A DNA stretch of 64,000 bases from Arsenophonus sp052174475 (GTDB lineage Bacteria > Pseudomonadota > Gammaproteobacteria > Enterobacterales > Enterobacteriaceae). Of this stretch, positions 31,166 through 40,568 are shown one piece after another (the stretch's first letter is position 1; every line of letters starts with the position of its first letter). The stretch is taken from assembly GCA_052174475.1 (NCBI GenBank), contig JBQMRO010000061.1, positions 248,001 through 312,000 on the forward strand, in the 5' to 3' direction. Under the pieces are notes generated by a model, which ran no database searches, was not told where the DNA came from, and worked only from the letters and a program-made list of their open reading frames with translations. The position numbers were made by a program, and so were the translations under genes.

Positions 31166-32486
31166 GCGAAAATATTTTCGTACCGATGGTATTCGTGGTA
31201 AAGTAGGAGAAAATCCAATTACCCCTGATTTTATTTTAAAATTGGGTTGGGCAGCTGGTAAGGTTTTATCGCGGCATGGTTCTCGTAAAATAATCATAGG
31301 TAAAGATACACGTATTTCAGGTTATATGTTGGAATCTTCTTTAGAAGCGGGTCTTGCTGCAGCTGGATTATCCGCTGCGTTTACAGGACCTATGCCTACG
31401 CCAGCGATTGCTTATTTAACACGCACATACCGTGCGGAGGCGGGTATTGTTATCTCTGCTTCCCATAATCCATATTATGATAATGGAATTAAATTCTTTT
31501 CGATTTATGGAACTAAGTTACCTGATGAGGTAGAAGAAGCAATAGAATCTGAGATGGAGAAACCACTTACTTGTGTTGACTCTGCCGCATTAGGACGAGC
31601 GAGCCGTGTTGTTGATGCTGCTGGACGTTATATAGAGTATTGCAAAGGGACGTTTCCCAGTGACCAAAATTTAAATGGATTAAAAATAGTTTTAGATTGT
31701 GCTAATGGCGCAACATATCATATTGCACCGAATGTTTTAACTGAACTTGGCGCAGAAGTTATCGCAATTAACTGTGAACCAAATGGATTAAATATTAATC
31801 AAAATTGTGGAGCGACCGATGTTTTGCTCTTGCAAAAACGTGTAGTAACAGAAAAAGCAGACATTGGTCTTGCTTTTGATGGTGATGGTGATCGGATAAT
31901 AATGATTGATGGTCGTGGTAATAAAATAGATGGCGATCAAATTCTTTATATTATTGCACGTGATGCACTTCGACAAGGTCAATTGCACGGTGGTGTTGTT
32001 GGCACCTTAATGAGCAATACTGGGTTAAAAATAGCCCTACAACAGTTGGGTATACCTTTTATCCGAGCAAAAGTCGGTGATCGTTACATTCTCGAAAAAT
32101 TACAAGAGTATGGATGGCGACTAGGTGCTGAAAATTCAGGCCACATTATTTTATTAGATAAAACTACAACAGGTGATGGTATTATTGCTGGTTTACAAGT
32201 TCTAAGTGCGATGATCCGTAATCATATGAGCCTTTATGATCTCTGCAGAGAGATTAAGTTAATGCCTCAGGCATTGGTAAATGTAAGTTTTTCCGGTGAC
32301 CATAATCCATTGGCTGAAAAAGATGTTTTAAATGTAGTAAACCAAGTAGAAAATAAACTAGCAGGTAGAGGACGAGTTTTATTACGTAAATCAGGTACTG
32401 AGCCTTTAATTCGTGTCATGGTGGAAGGTGAGAATGAAAACCAAGTTACAGCATTGGCTAATTGTATTGCCAATGCAATCAAATAA
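31158..32486 (+). CDS. glmM: Phosphoglucosamine mutase
   Basis: Converts glucosamine-6-phosphate to glucosamine-1-phosphate on the way to UDP-GlcNAc for peptidoglycan and LPS. The phosphoserine loop ISASHNPYYDNGIKFF has the active Ser at residue 102. The metal loop FDGDGDRIIMID and sugar-binding GAENSGHI are intact, as is the C-terminal phosphate-binding RKSGTEPLIRVMVEG. 442 residues (445 in E. coli). Overlaps folP by 8 bases (ATGAATAA). Confidence 0.96.
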   Translation: MNKRKYFRTDGIRGKVGENPITPDFILKLGWAAGKVLSRHGSRKIIIGKDTRISGYMLESSLEAGLAAAGLSAAFTGPMPTPAIAYLTRTYRAEAGIVISASHNPYYDNGIKFFSIYGTKLPDEVEEAIESEMEKPLTCVDSAALGRASRVVDAAGRYIEYCKGTFPSDQNLNGLKIVLDCANGATYHIAPNVLTELGAEVIAINCEPNGLNINQNCGATDVLLLQKRVVTEKADIGLAFDGDGDRIIMIDGRGNKIDGDQILYIIARDALRQGQLHGGVVGTLMSNTGLKIALQQLGIPFIRAKVGDRYILEKLQEYGWRLGAENSGHIILLDKTTTGDGIIAGLQVLSAMIRNHMSLYDLCREIKLMPQALVNVSFSGDHNPLAEKDVLNVVNQVENKLAGRGRVLLRKSGTEPLIRVMVEGENENQVTALANCIANAIK

Positions 32487-32739
32487 GAAAATAGACCATA
32501 ATTTTTACAAAAAAAAAGTTATATGATAATAACAGTATTAAACTATTTTAGCAACTGGAGATTCGGAAAGCAATATTTATTATATTTTTACAAATAGTGC
32601 ACAATAAGATAAAAATAATCTTGCTTGTCAACTAAGGTTTAGTTAATATTTAAAACTACTTTTAAAAGTAACGGCTTATATAGAATAAGTTGCAGTAAAT
32701 AGGTTATTCCAAACTTTATTCTCAAACAGGTAGTTAGCT

Positions 32740-33084
32740 ATGTACATAATCCTTTTAGTTATCTTTTTATTAGTCTCAATTACGCTGATTTGTATGGTCA
32801 TGCTGCAGCAAGGGAAAGGTGCTGATACAGGAGCTTCATTCGGTGCAGGTGCTTCTACAACATTATTTGGTTCATCAGGATCAGGTAATTTTATGACACA
32901 AATGACGGCTATCTTTGCAACATTATTTTTTATTATCAGTTTAATTTTAGGTAACTTAACCATTAATAAAAGTGTGACTGGAAGCAAATGGGAAAACATT
33001 GGTGAACCTGTTAAAGTTGAGAAATCAGCAGGAAAAGAAGTCCCTACAGCACCTATAACAGAAACAAACGATATTCCTCATTAA
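32740..33084 (+). CDS. secG: Protein translocase subunit SecG
   Basis: Auxiliary subunit of the SecYEG channel. Two hydrophobic segments (residues about 1-22 and 52-72) flank the conserved cytoplasmic loop QQGKGADTGASFGAGASTTLFGSSGSGNF. 114 residues (110 in E. coli). Its place between glmM and the leuU tRNA is the E. coli arrangement. Confidence 0.94.
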   Translation: MYIILLVIFLLVSITLICMVMLQQGKGADTGASFGAGASTTLFGSSGSGNFMTQMTAIFATLFFIISLILGNLTINKSVTGSKWENIGEPVKVEKSAGKEVPTAPITETNDIPH

Positions 33085-33137
33085 TTAAACAAACAACTTA
33101 TGTAGTCAAGCGGTTATTAAAAAATTTTCGGGTGTGT

Positions 33138-33227
33138 GCCGAGGTGGTGAAATTGGTATACACGCTACCTTGAGGTGGTAGTGCCTATAAAGCAGGTATA
33201 CGGGTTCAAGTCCCGTTCTCGGCACCA
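33138..33227 (+). tRNA. leuU: tRNA-Leu (anticodon GAG)
   Basis: Acceptor stem GCCGAGG pairs with TCTCGGC, followed by A and an encoded CCA. The anticodon stem-loop CTACC TTGAGGT GGTAG gives GAG. A long variable arm, typical of tRNA-Leu, precedes the T arm CGGGTTCAAGTCCCG. 90 bases including CCA. It lies after secG, as leuU does in E. coli. Confidence 0.95.
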
Positions 33228-33287
33228 TATATCAAAGATAACTTGCATTTCGTATATTATCAGCGTAAAATTTATGAAATTTCCGAA

Positions 33288-33364
33288 CGCGGGATGGAGC
33301 AGCTTGGTAGCTCATCGGGCTCATAACCCGAAGGTCGTCGGTTCAAATCCGGCTCCCGCAACCA
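33288..33364 (+). tRNA. metY: Initiator tRNA-fMet (anticodon CAT)
   Basis: CGCGGGA pairs with TCCCGCA, leaving the initiator-type C1-A72 mismatch. The anticodon stem CGGGC TCATAAC CCG has the three G-C pairs typical of initiator tRNA. CCA is encoded. 77 bases. In E. coli argG and yhbX lie between leuU and metY; here only about 60 bases remain. Confidence 0.95.
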
Positions 33365-33483
33365 CTTCTTAAGATTATAAAGTATTTCAGGCGTTTTATT
33401 GAATTATTTTCGTTTAGAAGAGTACTGAGTCAAGGGGGTTAACACCTAAACCTACTAGCAGTATTATAGGGTCCAGTTGCATA

Positions 33484-33511
33484 AAAAACCCCGGTTTTCG
33501 GGGTTTTCTGT
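33484..33511 (+). terminator. Rho-independent terminator after metY
   Basis: AAAACCCCG, loop GTTTT, CGGGGTTTT and a T-rich end, between metY and the rimP remnant. Confidence 0.85.
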
Positions 33512-33565
33512 TATTTAACACAGAATTACTGGGATTTTAGACTTTTTTATATCTGGGATTGGATT

Positions 33566-34022
33566 TTGTCCACATTATAAAAAATTAATATCAATGACTT
33601 CAGTCCACACTAGGAAGCTCTAGGTTTTAAATTTATTGATCTGAAGTTTATTCCACAGCATGATTTTTAATCTTATGCATTTATATTGATAGTAAAAATA
33701 GTATTTTTGTTGATGATTGCGTTAATGTTAGCCACCAGGTTATGCGCTACTAAATGTTGAAAATCCGGTCTCAGAGCTATATAACCTGAAAACATCTTCA
33801 CTAGGACTTTAAGCATTAGCTATTTATTATAGCACGCTATATCAGCATTTTATTTATAAAAAAGTGAATTTAACATTAAAAATAGCAATACAAAATCATT
33901 ATAAATGACAAGTATAATTAAAGCTGTTGATGACACCATAATTATGGTTACTGTGGATAGCAAGAACAAAGTGTTTGCACTAAAAATATCCAGAAAGCTA
34001 ACCTGGGTACTCCCACTTTTAA
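33566..34022 (+). pseudogene. rimP: rimP pseudogene (30S maturation factor)
   Basis: Nearly full-length remains of RimP at its ancestral place between metY and nusA. It starts TTGTCCACATTA and hits TAA at the fifth codon (E. coli reads MSTLEQKL). Later pieces: LRIYIDS-equivalent near 33685, VDDCVNVSHQV near 33708-33740, an IQNHYK-equivalent near 33890, then IKAVDDTIIMVTVDSKNKVFAL near 33916-33985. It ends at a TAA in the same place as E. coli. Total 457 bases against about 453, so decay is by point changes and small frameshifts. Confidence 0.88.
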
Positions 34023-34044
34023 TAAAGTTAATGAGGCAACTAGG

Positions 34045-35559
34045 ATGAATAAAGAAATTCTGGCTGTTGTGGAAGCGGTTTCTAATGAAAAATCGCTTCA
34101 TCGCGAAAAAATCTTTGAGGCACTTGAAACCGCATTAGCAACAGCTACTAAAAAAAAATATGAACAAGAAATTGATGTTCGCGTTAATATTGATCGTAAA
34201 ACGGGAGATTTTGATACATTTCGGCGTTGGTTGGTAGTTGAAGAAGTCACGAAGCCAACACGTGAAATTACTTTAGATGCAGCAAAATTTGAAGATTCAG
34301 AGATTAAATCAGGCGATTACGTAGAGGATCAAATAGATTCTGTTACGTTTGACCGCATTACCACTCAAACTGCAAAACAGGTTATTGTTCAAAAGGTACG
34401 TGAAGCTGAAAGAGCAATGGTTGTTGAGCAATTTCGTAAACAGCAAGGTGAAATTATTACCGGGGTAGTAAAAAAAGTTAATCGTGAAAACATTACCTTG
34501 GATTTAAGTAATAATGCCGAAGCGGTAATTTTGCGGGAAAATATGTTACCACGTGAAAACTTTCGACTAGGTGACCGTGTGCGTGGTCTATTGTATAGTG
34601 TACGCCCAGAATCGCGTGGAGCACAACTTTTTGTTAGTCGTTCTTGTCCTGAAATGTTAGTAGAATTATTTCGCATAGAAGTACCTGAAATCGGTGAAGA
34701 AATTATTGAAATTAAAGCCGCTGTTCGCGACCCAGGATCGCGGGCAAAAATTGCTGTAAAGACAAATGATAAACGTATTGATCCAATAGGTGCTTGTGTT
34801 GGAATGCGTGGCGCAAGAGTACAAGCAGTATCAAACGAACTTGGTGGTGAGCGTATTGATATTGTTCTATGGGATGATAATCCTGCACAATTTGTAATTA
34901 ATGCAATGGCACCAGCTGATGTTGCTTCTATTGTCGTTGATGAAGATAAATGTACAATGGATATTGCCGTTGAAAGTAGTAATTTAGCTCAGGCAATTGG
35001 TCGCAATGGACAAAATGTTCGCTTAGCTTCTCAGTTACTAAAAAAGCATCGTGGAGATAACAGATGGGAATTAAATACAATGACAGCAGAAGAACTTGAA
35101 GCTAAACATCAAGAAGAAGCAAATGCATCCATTAATACTTTTGTTAAGTATCTTGATCTTAATGAAGAGTTCGCTATTGCTCTAGTTGAAGAAGGTTTTT
35201 CTACATTAGAAGAATTAGCTTATGTACCAATCAATGAACTATTAGAAATTAAAAGTCTTAATGAGACAACGATTAAAGTTTTGCGTGAAAGAGCAAAAAC
35301 GGCGCTGACAACATTAAAATTAGCTCAAAAAGAAAGTACGGCTAATAATAAGCCAACTGAGGATCTGTTAAATCTACTAGGTATGAATCATGTTTTAGGA
35401 AAGAACCTAGCTTCTCATGGTATTTGTACATTGGAAGATCTTGCTGAGCAGGGAATCGAGGATCTAAGAGATATTGAAGAAGGGATAAATGATAAACAGG
35501 CTGGTGAAATTATTATGGCTGCACGCAATATTTGCTGGTTTGGCAATGATCCAAAATAA
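34045..35559 (+). CDS. nusA: Transcription termination/antitermination factor NusA
   Basis: RNA-polymerase-binding factor for pausing, termination and antitermination. The N-terminal RNAP-binding domain (1-130), S1 domain (GEIITGVVKKVNRENITLDL near residue 135) and KH domains (IGACVGMRGARVQAVSNELGGERIDIV, AIGRNGQNVRLASQL) are intact, followed by two acidic repeats (ALVEEGFSTLEELAY, CTLEDLAEQG). 504 residues against 495 in E. coli; the difference is mostly a short basic insertion (KKHRGDNR) after ASQLL near residue 332. Begins at an ATG 22 bases after the end of the dead rimP. Forms nusA-infB-rbfA-truB-rpsO-pnp. Confidence 0.96.
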   Translation: MNKEILAVVEAVSNEKSLHREKIFEALETALATATKKKYEQEIDVRVNIDRKTGDFDTFRRWLVVEEVTKPTREITLDAAKFEDSEIKSGDYVEDQIDSVTFDRITTQTAKQVIVQKVREAERAMVVEQFRKQQGEIITGVVKKVNRENITLDLSNNAEAVILRENMLPRENFRLGDRVRGLLYSVRPESRGAQLFVSRSCPEMLVELFRIEVPEIGEEIIEIKAAVRDPGSRAKIAVKTNDKRIDPIGACVGMRGARVQAVSNELGGERIDIVLWDDNPAQFVINAMAPADVASIVVDEDKCTMDIAVESSNLAQAIGRNGQNVRLASQLLKKHRGDNRWELNTMTAEELEAKHQEEANASINTFVKYLDLNEEFAIALVEEGFSTLEELAYVPINELLEIKSLNETTIKVLRERAKTALTTLKLAQKESTANNKPTEDLLNLLGMNHVLGKNLASHGICTLEDLAEQGIEDLRDIEEGINDKQAGEIIMAARNICWFGNDPK

Positions 35560-35580
35560 TTTGTAGCAGGAAGGAACAGA

Positions 35581-38196
35581 ATGGCAGATGAAACTGTAAA
35601 ATCATTGGCAGCAGAGGTTCAAACTTCAATTGAACGCTTGGTACAGCAGTTTGCTGATGCTGGAATAAAGAAAACTGAAAATGACCCTGTTTCTCAAAAT
35701 GAGAAAGAAACTTTACTTGCATACTTAAATCGTGAGGATGGAACGACAGGTAATCAAACTGGCAAATTAATACTACAACGAAAAACTCGTAGCACACTAA
35801 CTGTGCCGAGTACTGGCGGAAAAAGTAAATCAGTTAATATTGAAGTCCGTAAAAAGCATACATATATTGACCGCGATTCCTTAGAAAGGACAAAAGCTAA
35901 AGAACAAGTGAAGCATGAAACAGAAAAAAAAGAAAAACGTGAAGCAGCTGAAAAAGAAAAAATAAAACAAAATAAAAATAAGCAAAAAACAGCTAAAGCT
36001 AATCAAGATTTAGCTATTTATACTAAAAAACAGTATCGTGAAGCTGAGGCAGCAGAGTTTAAACGTAAAGCTGAAGAAGAAATGCAACGTAAGGTCGAAG
36101 CTGAAGCTAAACGGCTTGCTGAAGAAGCTCGTCGTATGGCAGAGGAAAATTTCAAGAGTTGGAGTGGTGATGATGAAGTAGAAGATAATATAGATTATCA
36201 CACCATGACTTCTCGTCATGCTCGTGAAGCAGAAGATGAAAATGATGCTCAAGAAGAAGGTCGTCGAGCTAGAAATCGAGGAGGGAAGGTTACTCGGCAG
36301 AAAAAAAATAATAAACATTCTGAGAAATCTGATCGCGAAGAAGAGCGAGCAGTTAGTCGTACTAATAAAACCAAAGGTAAACAAAAAAAACCCAGTTTAT
36401 TACATCAAGGTTTTACAAAACCGGTCACGGTTATTAACCGTGATGTTGTTATTGGCGAAACTATCTCGGTAGCTGAATTAGCAAATAAGATGGCAGTCAA
36501 AGGTTCCCAAGTTATCAAAACCATGATGAAAATGGGCGCAATGGTAACTATTAATCAAATTATTGATCAAGAAACAGCACAACTTCTAGCAGAAGAGATG
36601 GGGCATAAAGTTATTTTACGACGTGAAAATGAGCTTGAAGAAGCGATTTTAAATGATCGTGATACAGGTAAAGCAATTGCAGAACCTCGAGCGCCAGTTG
36701 TTACGATCATGGGACATGTTGATCATGGTAAAACTTCATTACTTGATTATATTCGTTCAACTAAAGTTGCATCAAATGAAGCTGGTGGTATAACACAGCA
36801 CATAGGTGCCTATCATGTTGAAACAGATAAAGGTATGATTACTTTTTTAGATACACCAGGACACGCTGCATTTACTTCAATGCGTGCGCGTGGTGCTAAA
36901 GCAACGGATATTGTTGTTTTGGTTGTTGCGGCAGATGATGGTGTGATGCCTCAGACGATAGAAGCAATTCAGCATGCCAAAGCTGCTAATGTGCCCGTTA
37001 TTGTTGCAATTAATAAAATTGATAAACACGAAGCTGATCCTGATCGCGTCAAAAATGAGTTGTCGCAATATGGTATTTTGGCTGAAGAATGGGGTGGTGA
37101 AAATCAATTCATCAATGTATCTGCTAAAAAAGGGACAGGTATTGATGAATTATTAGAAGCAATCTTATTGCAAGCTGAAGTATTGGAACTGAAAGCGATT
37201 CGTACGGGTATGGCAAGTGGTGTTGTTATCGAGTCTTATTTAGATAAAGGCCGAGGTTCGGTTGCTACGATTTTAGTTCAAGAAGGTACCCTTAATAAGG
37301 GTGACATTGTACTATGTGGTTTTGAGTATGGCCGTATTCGTGCAATGCGCAATGAATTAGGTCAAGATGTTGAGTCTGCTGGTCCATCGATTCCGCTTGA
37401 AATTCTTGGGTTATCAAACATACCTTCAGCAGGTGATGAAGCAACAGTTGTCCGTGATGAAAAGAAAGCGCGCGAGGTTGCACTTTATCGTCAAGGTAAA
37501 TTCCGAGAAGTAAAATTAGCACGTCAGCAAAAATTAAAACTAGAAAACATGTTTTCTAACATAGAAGATGATAAGATTTCTGAATTAAACATTGTATTAA
37601 AAACCGATGTACAAGGTAGTTGTGAAGCCATTATTGATTCCTTACAAGCATTATCAACTAATGAAGTAAAAATAAAAATTATTGGTTCTGGTGTCGGTAG
37701 TATTACAGAAACAGATGTTACATTAGCTACCGCTTCTAATGCAATTATTATTGGTTTTAATGTACGAGCAGATACTTCAGCAAGACGTATTATCGAAAGT
37801 GAAAATTTAGATCTACGCTACTATTCGGTTATTTATAGTCTTATCGATGAGATTAAACAGGCGATGAGTGGTATGTTAGCGCCTGAATATAAACAGCAAA
37901 TTATTGGATTAGCAGAAGTACGTTATGTATTTAAATCAGTTAAATTTGAAGCCATTGCTGGTTGTATGGTTACTGAAGGCATAATAAAACGTAATAATTC
38001 TATCCATGTATTGCGGGATAATGTAGTTATTTATGAAGGTAAATTAGAATCATTACGTCGATTTAAAGATGATATCAACGAAGTGAGTAATGGTATGGAG
38101 TGTGGTATTGGTGTGAAGAATTATAATGATGTACGTGTTGGTGATATAATAGAAGTGTTTAAAATCATTGAAGTAAAACGTTCTATTGATAATTAA
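35581..38196 (+). CDS. infB: Translation initiation factor IF-2
   Basis: GTPase that brings fMet-tRNA to the 30S P site and promotes subunit joining. The N-terminal region (1-150) ends in a long charged helical segment rich in E, A, K and R (about 105-300). The G domain has GHVDHGKTS near residue 378, DTPGHAAF and NKIDK. The C-terminal fMet-tRNA-binding domain ends near CGIGVKNYNDVRVGDIIEVF. 871 residues (890 in E. coli), so the charged region is shorter. ATG preceded by AGGAAGG, 21 bases after nusA. A strong terminator follows. An internal start for IF2-beta is possible but was not located. Confidence 0.96.
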   Translation: MADETVKSLAAEVQTSIERLVQQFADAGIKKTENDPVSQNEKETLLAYLNREDGTTGNQTGKLILQRKTRSTLTVPSTGGKSKSVNIEVRKKHTYIDRDSLERTKAKEQVKHETEKKEKREAAEKEKIKQNKNKQKTAKANQDLAIYTKKQYREAEAAEFKRKAEEEMQRKVEAEAKRLAEEARRMAEENFKSWSGDDEVEDNIDYHTMTSRHAREAEDENDAQEEGRRARNRGGKVTRQKKNNKHSEKSDREEERAVSRTNKTKGKQKKPSLLHQGFTKPVTVINRDVVIGETISVAELANKMAVKGSQVIKTMMKMGAMVTINQIIDQETAQLLAEEMGHKVILRRENELEEAILNDRDTGKAIAEPRAPVVTIMGHVDHGKTSLLDYIRSTKVASNEAGGITQHIGAYHVETDKGMITFLDTPGHAAFTSMRARGAKATDIVVLVVAADDGVMPQTIEAIQHAKAANVPVIVAINKIDKHEADPDRVKNELSQYGILAEEWGGENQFINVSAKKGTGIDELLEAILLQAEVLELKAIRTGMASGVVIESYLDKGRGSVATILVQEGTLNKGDIVLCGFEYGRIRAMRNELGQDVESAGPSIPLEILGLSNIPSAGDEATVVRDEKKAREVALYRQGKFREVKLARQQKLKLENMFSNIEDDKISELNIVLKTDVQGSCEAIIDSLQALSTNEVKIKIIGSGVGSITETDVTLATASNAIIIGFNVRADTSARRIIESENLDLRYYSVIYSLIDEIKQAMSGMLAPEYKQQIIGLAEVRYVFKSVKFEAIAGCMVTEGIIKRNNSIHVLRDNVVIYEGKLESLRRFKDDINEVSNGMECGIGVKNYNDVRVGDIIEVFKIIEVKRSIDN

Positions 38197-38216
38197 TATC
38201 TACTTTATTAATACTT

Positions 38217-38252
38217 GTTAAAAGGCCATAACATCAGTTATGGCCTTTTAAC
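38217..38252 (+). terminator. Bidirectional hairpin terminator after infB
   Basis: GTTAAAAGGCCATAAC and its exact reverse complement are separated by four bases. U-rich flanks on both sides make it a likely terminator between infB and rbfA. Confidence 0.8.
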
Positions 38253-38290
38253 TAAAAAGTTAAAATAATCATTTAGATCGAGTATATTGA

Positions 38291-38346
38291 TTATTACTTA
38301 TTACTTATTACTTATTACTTATTACTTATTACTTATTACTTATTAC
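38291..38346. repeat. Heptanucleotide tandem repeat (TTATTAC)x8
   Basis: Eight perfect copies, 56 bases, lying between the infB terminator and rbfA, about 155 bases before the rbfA start. Perfect identity in an eroding spacer implies recent expansion by slippage. Confidence 0.93.
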
Positions 38347-38501
38347 GATGACATTAATTCTAATATTAATAAATAATATTTAATAGTTATTATTGATAAT
38401 ATATCAAAATTAAATAGATATAAGTATTAAATTTTAATTTTCTAAAAAAATAATAATTAATGCTCATTATATTTATTTTACCCCGTGAGGAGAATATCAT
38501 A

Positions 38502-38918
38502 ATGGCAAGAGAATTTAGTCGGGCTAAGCGTGTTGCTCAGGAAATACAAAAAGAGATCGCTATCATTCTTCATCAAAAAATTAAAGATCCACGTGTTAAA
38601 ATGGCTACTGTTTCAGGAGTAGAAGTTTCTCGTGATCTGGCTTATGCCAAAATATATGTAACTTTTTTAAACATATCCGCAAAAAAATATAAAACAGATA
38701 CGCTTAAAAATGGTATTCAAGTTTTGAATAGCGATATGGCAAAACATATTCGTTCTTTACTGAGTAAAACAATGCGTTTATCTATTGCTCCTGAATTAAC
38801 TTTTTTTTATGATAGCTCTTTGGTGGAAGGTATGCGTATGTCTAATTTAATTAGAAACGTGATCCGTGATGATGAAAAACGTCATCATAAAGCTAAAAAT
38901 AATAAAGAGAGAAAATAA
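38502..38918 (+). CDS. rbfA: 30S ribosome-binding factor A
   Basis: Cold-shock factor that assists 16S rRNA 5'-end maturation. Starts MAREFSRAKRVAQEIQKEIA at 38502, with GGAG upstream; the frame is open 14 codons further but without homology. The KH-type fold shows KDPRVKMATVSGVEVSRDLAYAKIYVTF, then LLSKTMRLSIAPELTFFYDSSLVEGMRMSNLI. 138 residues. The stop TAATG overlaps the truB start by one base. Confidence 0.95.
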   Translation: MAREFSRAKRVAQEIQKEIAIILHQKIKDPRVKMATVSGVEVSRDLAYAKIYVTFLNISAKKYKTDTLKNGIQVLNSDMAKHIRSLLSKTMRLSIAPELTFFYDSSLVEGMRMSNLIRNVIRDDEKRHHKAKNNKERK

Positions 38919-39868
38919 TGAGGTTTACTCGTGATGTTCATGGGGTATTCTTATTAGATAAACCGGCAAAACTTTCATCTAATGATGCTTTACAAAAAGT
39001 ACGGCGTTTATTTAATGCTAAAAAAGCTGGTCACACAGGAGCACTAGATCCTTTGGCAACCGGCATGTTGCCTATTTGTTTGGGTGAGGCTACAAAGTTT
39101 TCACAATTTTTACTTAATTCAGATAAATGCTATCATGTTATTGCTCGTTTAGGACAGCGTACTGATACTTCAGATGCGGATGGCAAAATTATTTGCCAAC
39201 GTCCGATTAAAATAACTCAGCAGCAACTTGATAAGGCATTAGATAATTTTCGTGGTAATTTAATTCAAATGCCATCTATGTATTCTGCACTTAAATATCA
39301 GGGTAAGCCACTTTATGAATATGCTCGTAAAGGGATTACTATTGATCGTGAAGGGCGACCGATTACTATTTATGATTTGCAATTTGAGCGCTGGCATGAG
39401 AATGAATTAGAATTAACAATTCATTGTTCTAAAGGAACTTATATACGAACTATTATTGATGATTTAGGTGAATTATTGGGTTGTGGTGCTCATGTAGTTT
39501 GTCTAAGGCGTTTACAGGTAGCTAATTATTCCAGTGAACGTATGGTAACAATAGAGCAATTATACTTGCTTAAGCAGCAAGTGGAATTAGGGAGAACTTC
39601 CTTAGAGGCACAATTAGATCCTTTATTATTACCAATAGATGCAACTGTTAATCATTTTCCTGAAGTTAATATTTCATCGATTATTGCAACCTATTTTAAA
39701 CAGGGGCAATCGGTTGTTGTTGCTAATTATAGCCTTTCTAAAGGAAATAAAGTTCGAGTAACAGAAGGTGATGTGCATAAATTTATTGGCATTGCTGAGA
39801 TTGATGAACAAAATAGGATAGCTCCTTCTCGTTTAAGTGTTGGAAGTAAAATGTTTAATAAGATTTAG
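38918..39868 (+). CDS. truB: tRNA pseudouridine-55 synthase TruB
   Basis: Makes pseudouridine 55 in the T loop of tRNAs. The catalytic Asp is in KAGHTGALDPLATGMLP at about residue 44. Other conserved pieces are GVFLLDKPAKLSSND, MYSALKYQGKPLYEYAR and CSKGTYIRTIIDDLG. A PUA-like C-terminal domain follows. 316 residues (314 in E. coli). Coupled to rbfA by a one-base stop-start overlap. Confidence 0.96.
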   Translation: MRFTRDVHGVFLLDKPAKLSSNDALQKVRRLFNAKKAGHTGALDPLATGMLPICLGEATKFSQFLLNSDKCYHVIARLGQRTDTSDADGKIICQRPIKITQQQLDKALDNFRGNLIQMPSMYSALKYQGKPLYEYARKGITIDREGRPITIYDLQFERWHENELELTIHCSKGTYIRTIIDDLGELLGCGAHVVCLRRLQVANYSSERMVTIEQLYLLKQQVELGRTSLEAQLDPLLLPIDATVNHFPEVNISSIIATYFKQGQSVVVANYSLSKGNKVRVTEGDVHKFIGIAEIDEQNRIAPSRLSVGSKMFNKI

Positions 39869-39979
39869 ATCTTATCTTGCACAATGAAAACTTAAAGAAT
39901 ATAATAAGCCTTTTCTATAAGAAAAGGCTGAATTAGAGATCGGCATTTCTTGTGTTTAATGAAAAATTTGGAGTTATTT

Positions 39980-40249
39980 ATGTCTCTAAGTATTGAAGCA
40001 AAAGCGCAAATTATTGCGGACTATAGTCGCGATAAAAATGATACAGGTTCTAGTGAAGTTCAAATTGCTCTTTTGACTGCGGAAATTAATTATTTGCAAG
40101 ATCACTTTGCAGTGCATAAAAAAGACCACCACAACCGCCGAGGGCTATTGCATATGGTTGCTCAGCGACGTAAACTATTAAATTACCTGAAGTCTAAAAA
40201 TATTACTCGTTATACTACACTTATTGAGCGCTTAGGATTACGTCGTTGA
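39980..40249 (+). CDS. rpsO: 30S ribosomal protein S15
   Basis: Primary 16S-binding protein S15, which autoregulates its mRNA in E. coli. I start at MSLSIEAKAQIIADYSRDKND (39980), with TTGGAG upstream; the frame extends ten codons earlier. 89 residues, the E. coli length. The RNA-binding region HKKDHHNRRGLLHMVAQRRKLLNYLK is intact. Followed by a terminator before pnp. Confidence 0.96.
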   Translation: MSLSIEAKAQIIADYSRDKNDTGSSEVQIALLTAEINYLQDHFAVHKKDHHNRRGLLHMVAQRRKLLNYLKSKNITRYTTLIERLGLRR

Positions 40250-40272
40250 TTAGTTAGTTTCAAAAGAAAAAA

Positions 40273-40297
40273 AGAAGGGGCTTCTAGCCCCTTTTCT
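40273..40297 (+). terminator. Rho-independent terminator after rpsO
   Basis: AGAAGGGGCT, loop TCT, AGCCCCTTTTCT, directly after rpsO. In E. coli the equivalent terminator lets read-through into pnp. Confidence 0.85.
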
Positions 40298-40568
40298 GCT
40301 AGAAATCAGAAAAAATATTTAGAATTAGTTTATACTTACAAAGTAACTTTAAGAAATAAATTTCTTCAATGTTTTTCTAAATAATATAAACTTATTTAAC
40401 TACAACTGGGAATGGGGGGATGGACTCCCAATCCCAGCTAATGACCTTACTGATATTCATAAGATAAGTAAAATATTCAGTTTGTTATTAGTCATGAGGA
40501 AGAGTATGTAGCAATAAAAGAAATATTGGTGTTATTATATATAAAACAGCTATTAAAAGGGTATTATT

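Noticed and set aside
33175..33372. 65-codon ORF across the tRNA genes
   Set aside because: Overlaps tRNA-Leu and tRNA-fMet; an artefact of open frame in structured RNA genes.
36010..36384. 124-codon minus-strand ORF inside infB
   Set aside because: Antisense shadow of the charged IF-2 linker, whose sense frame is clearly real.
38291..38346. CRISPR-like array
   Set aside because: Pure 7-base tandem repeat with no spacers.
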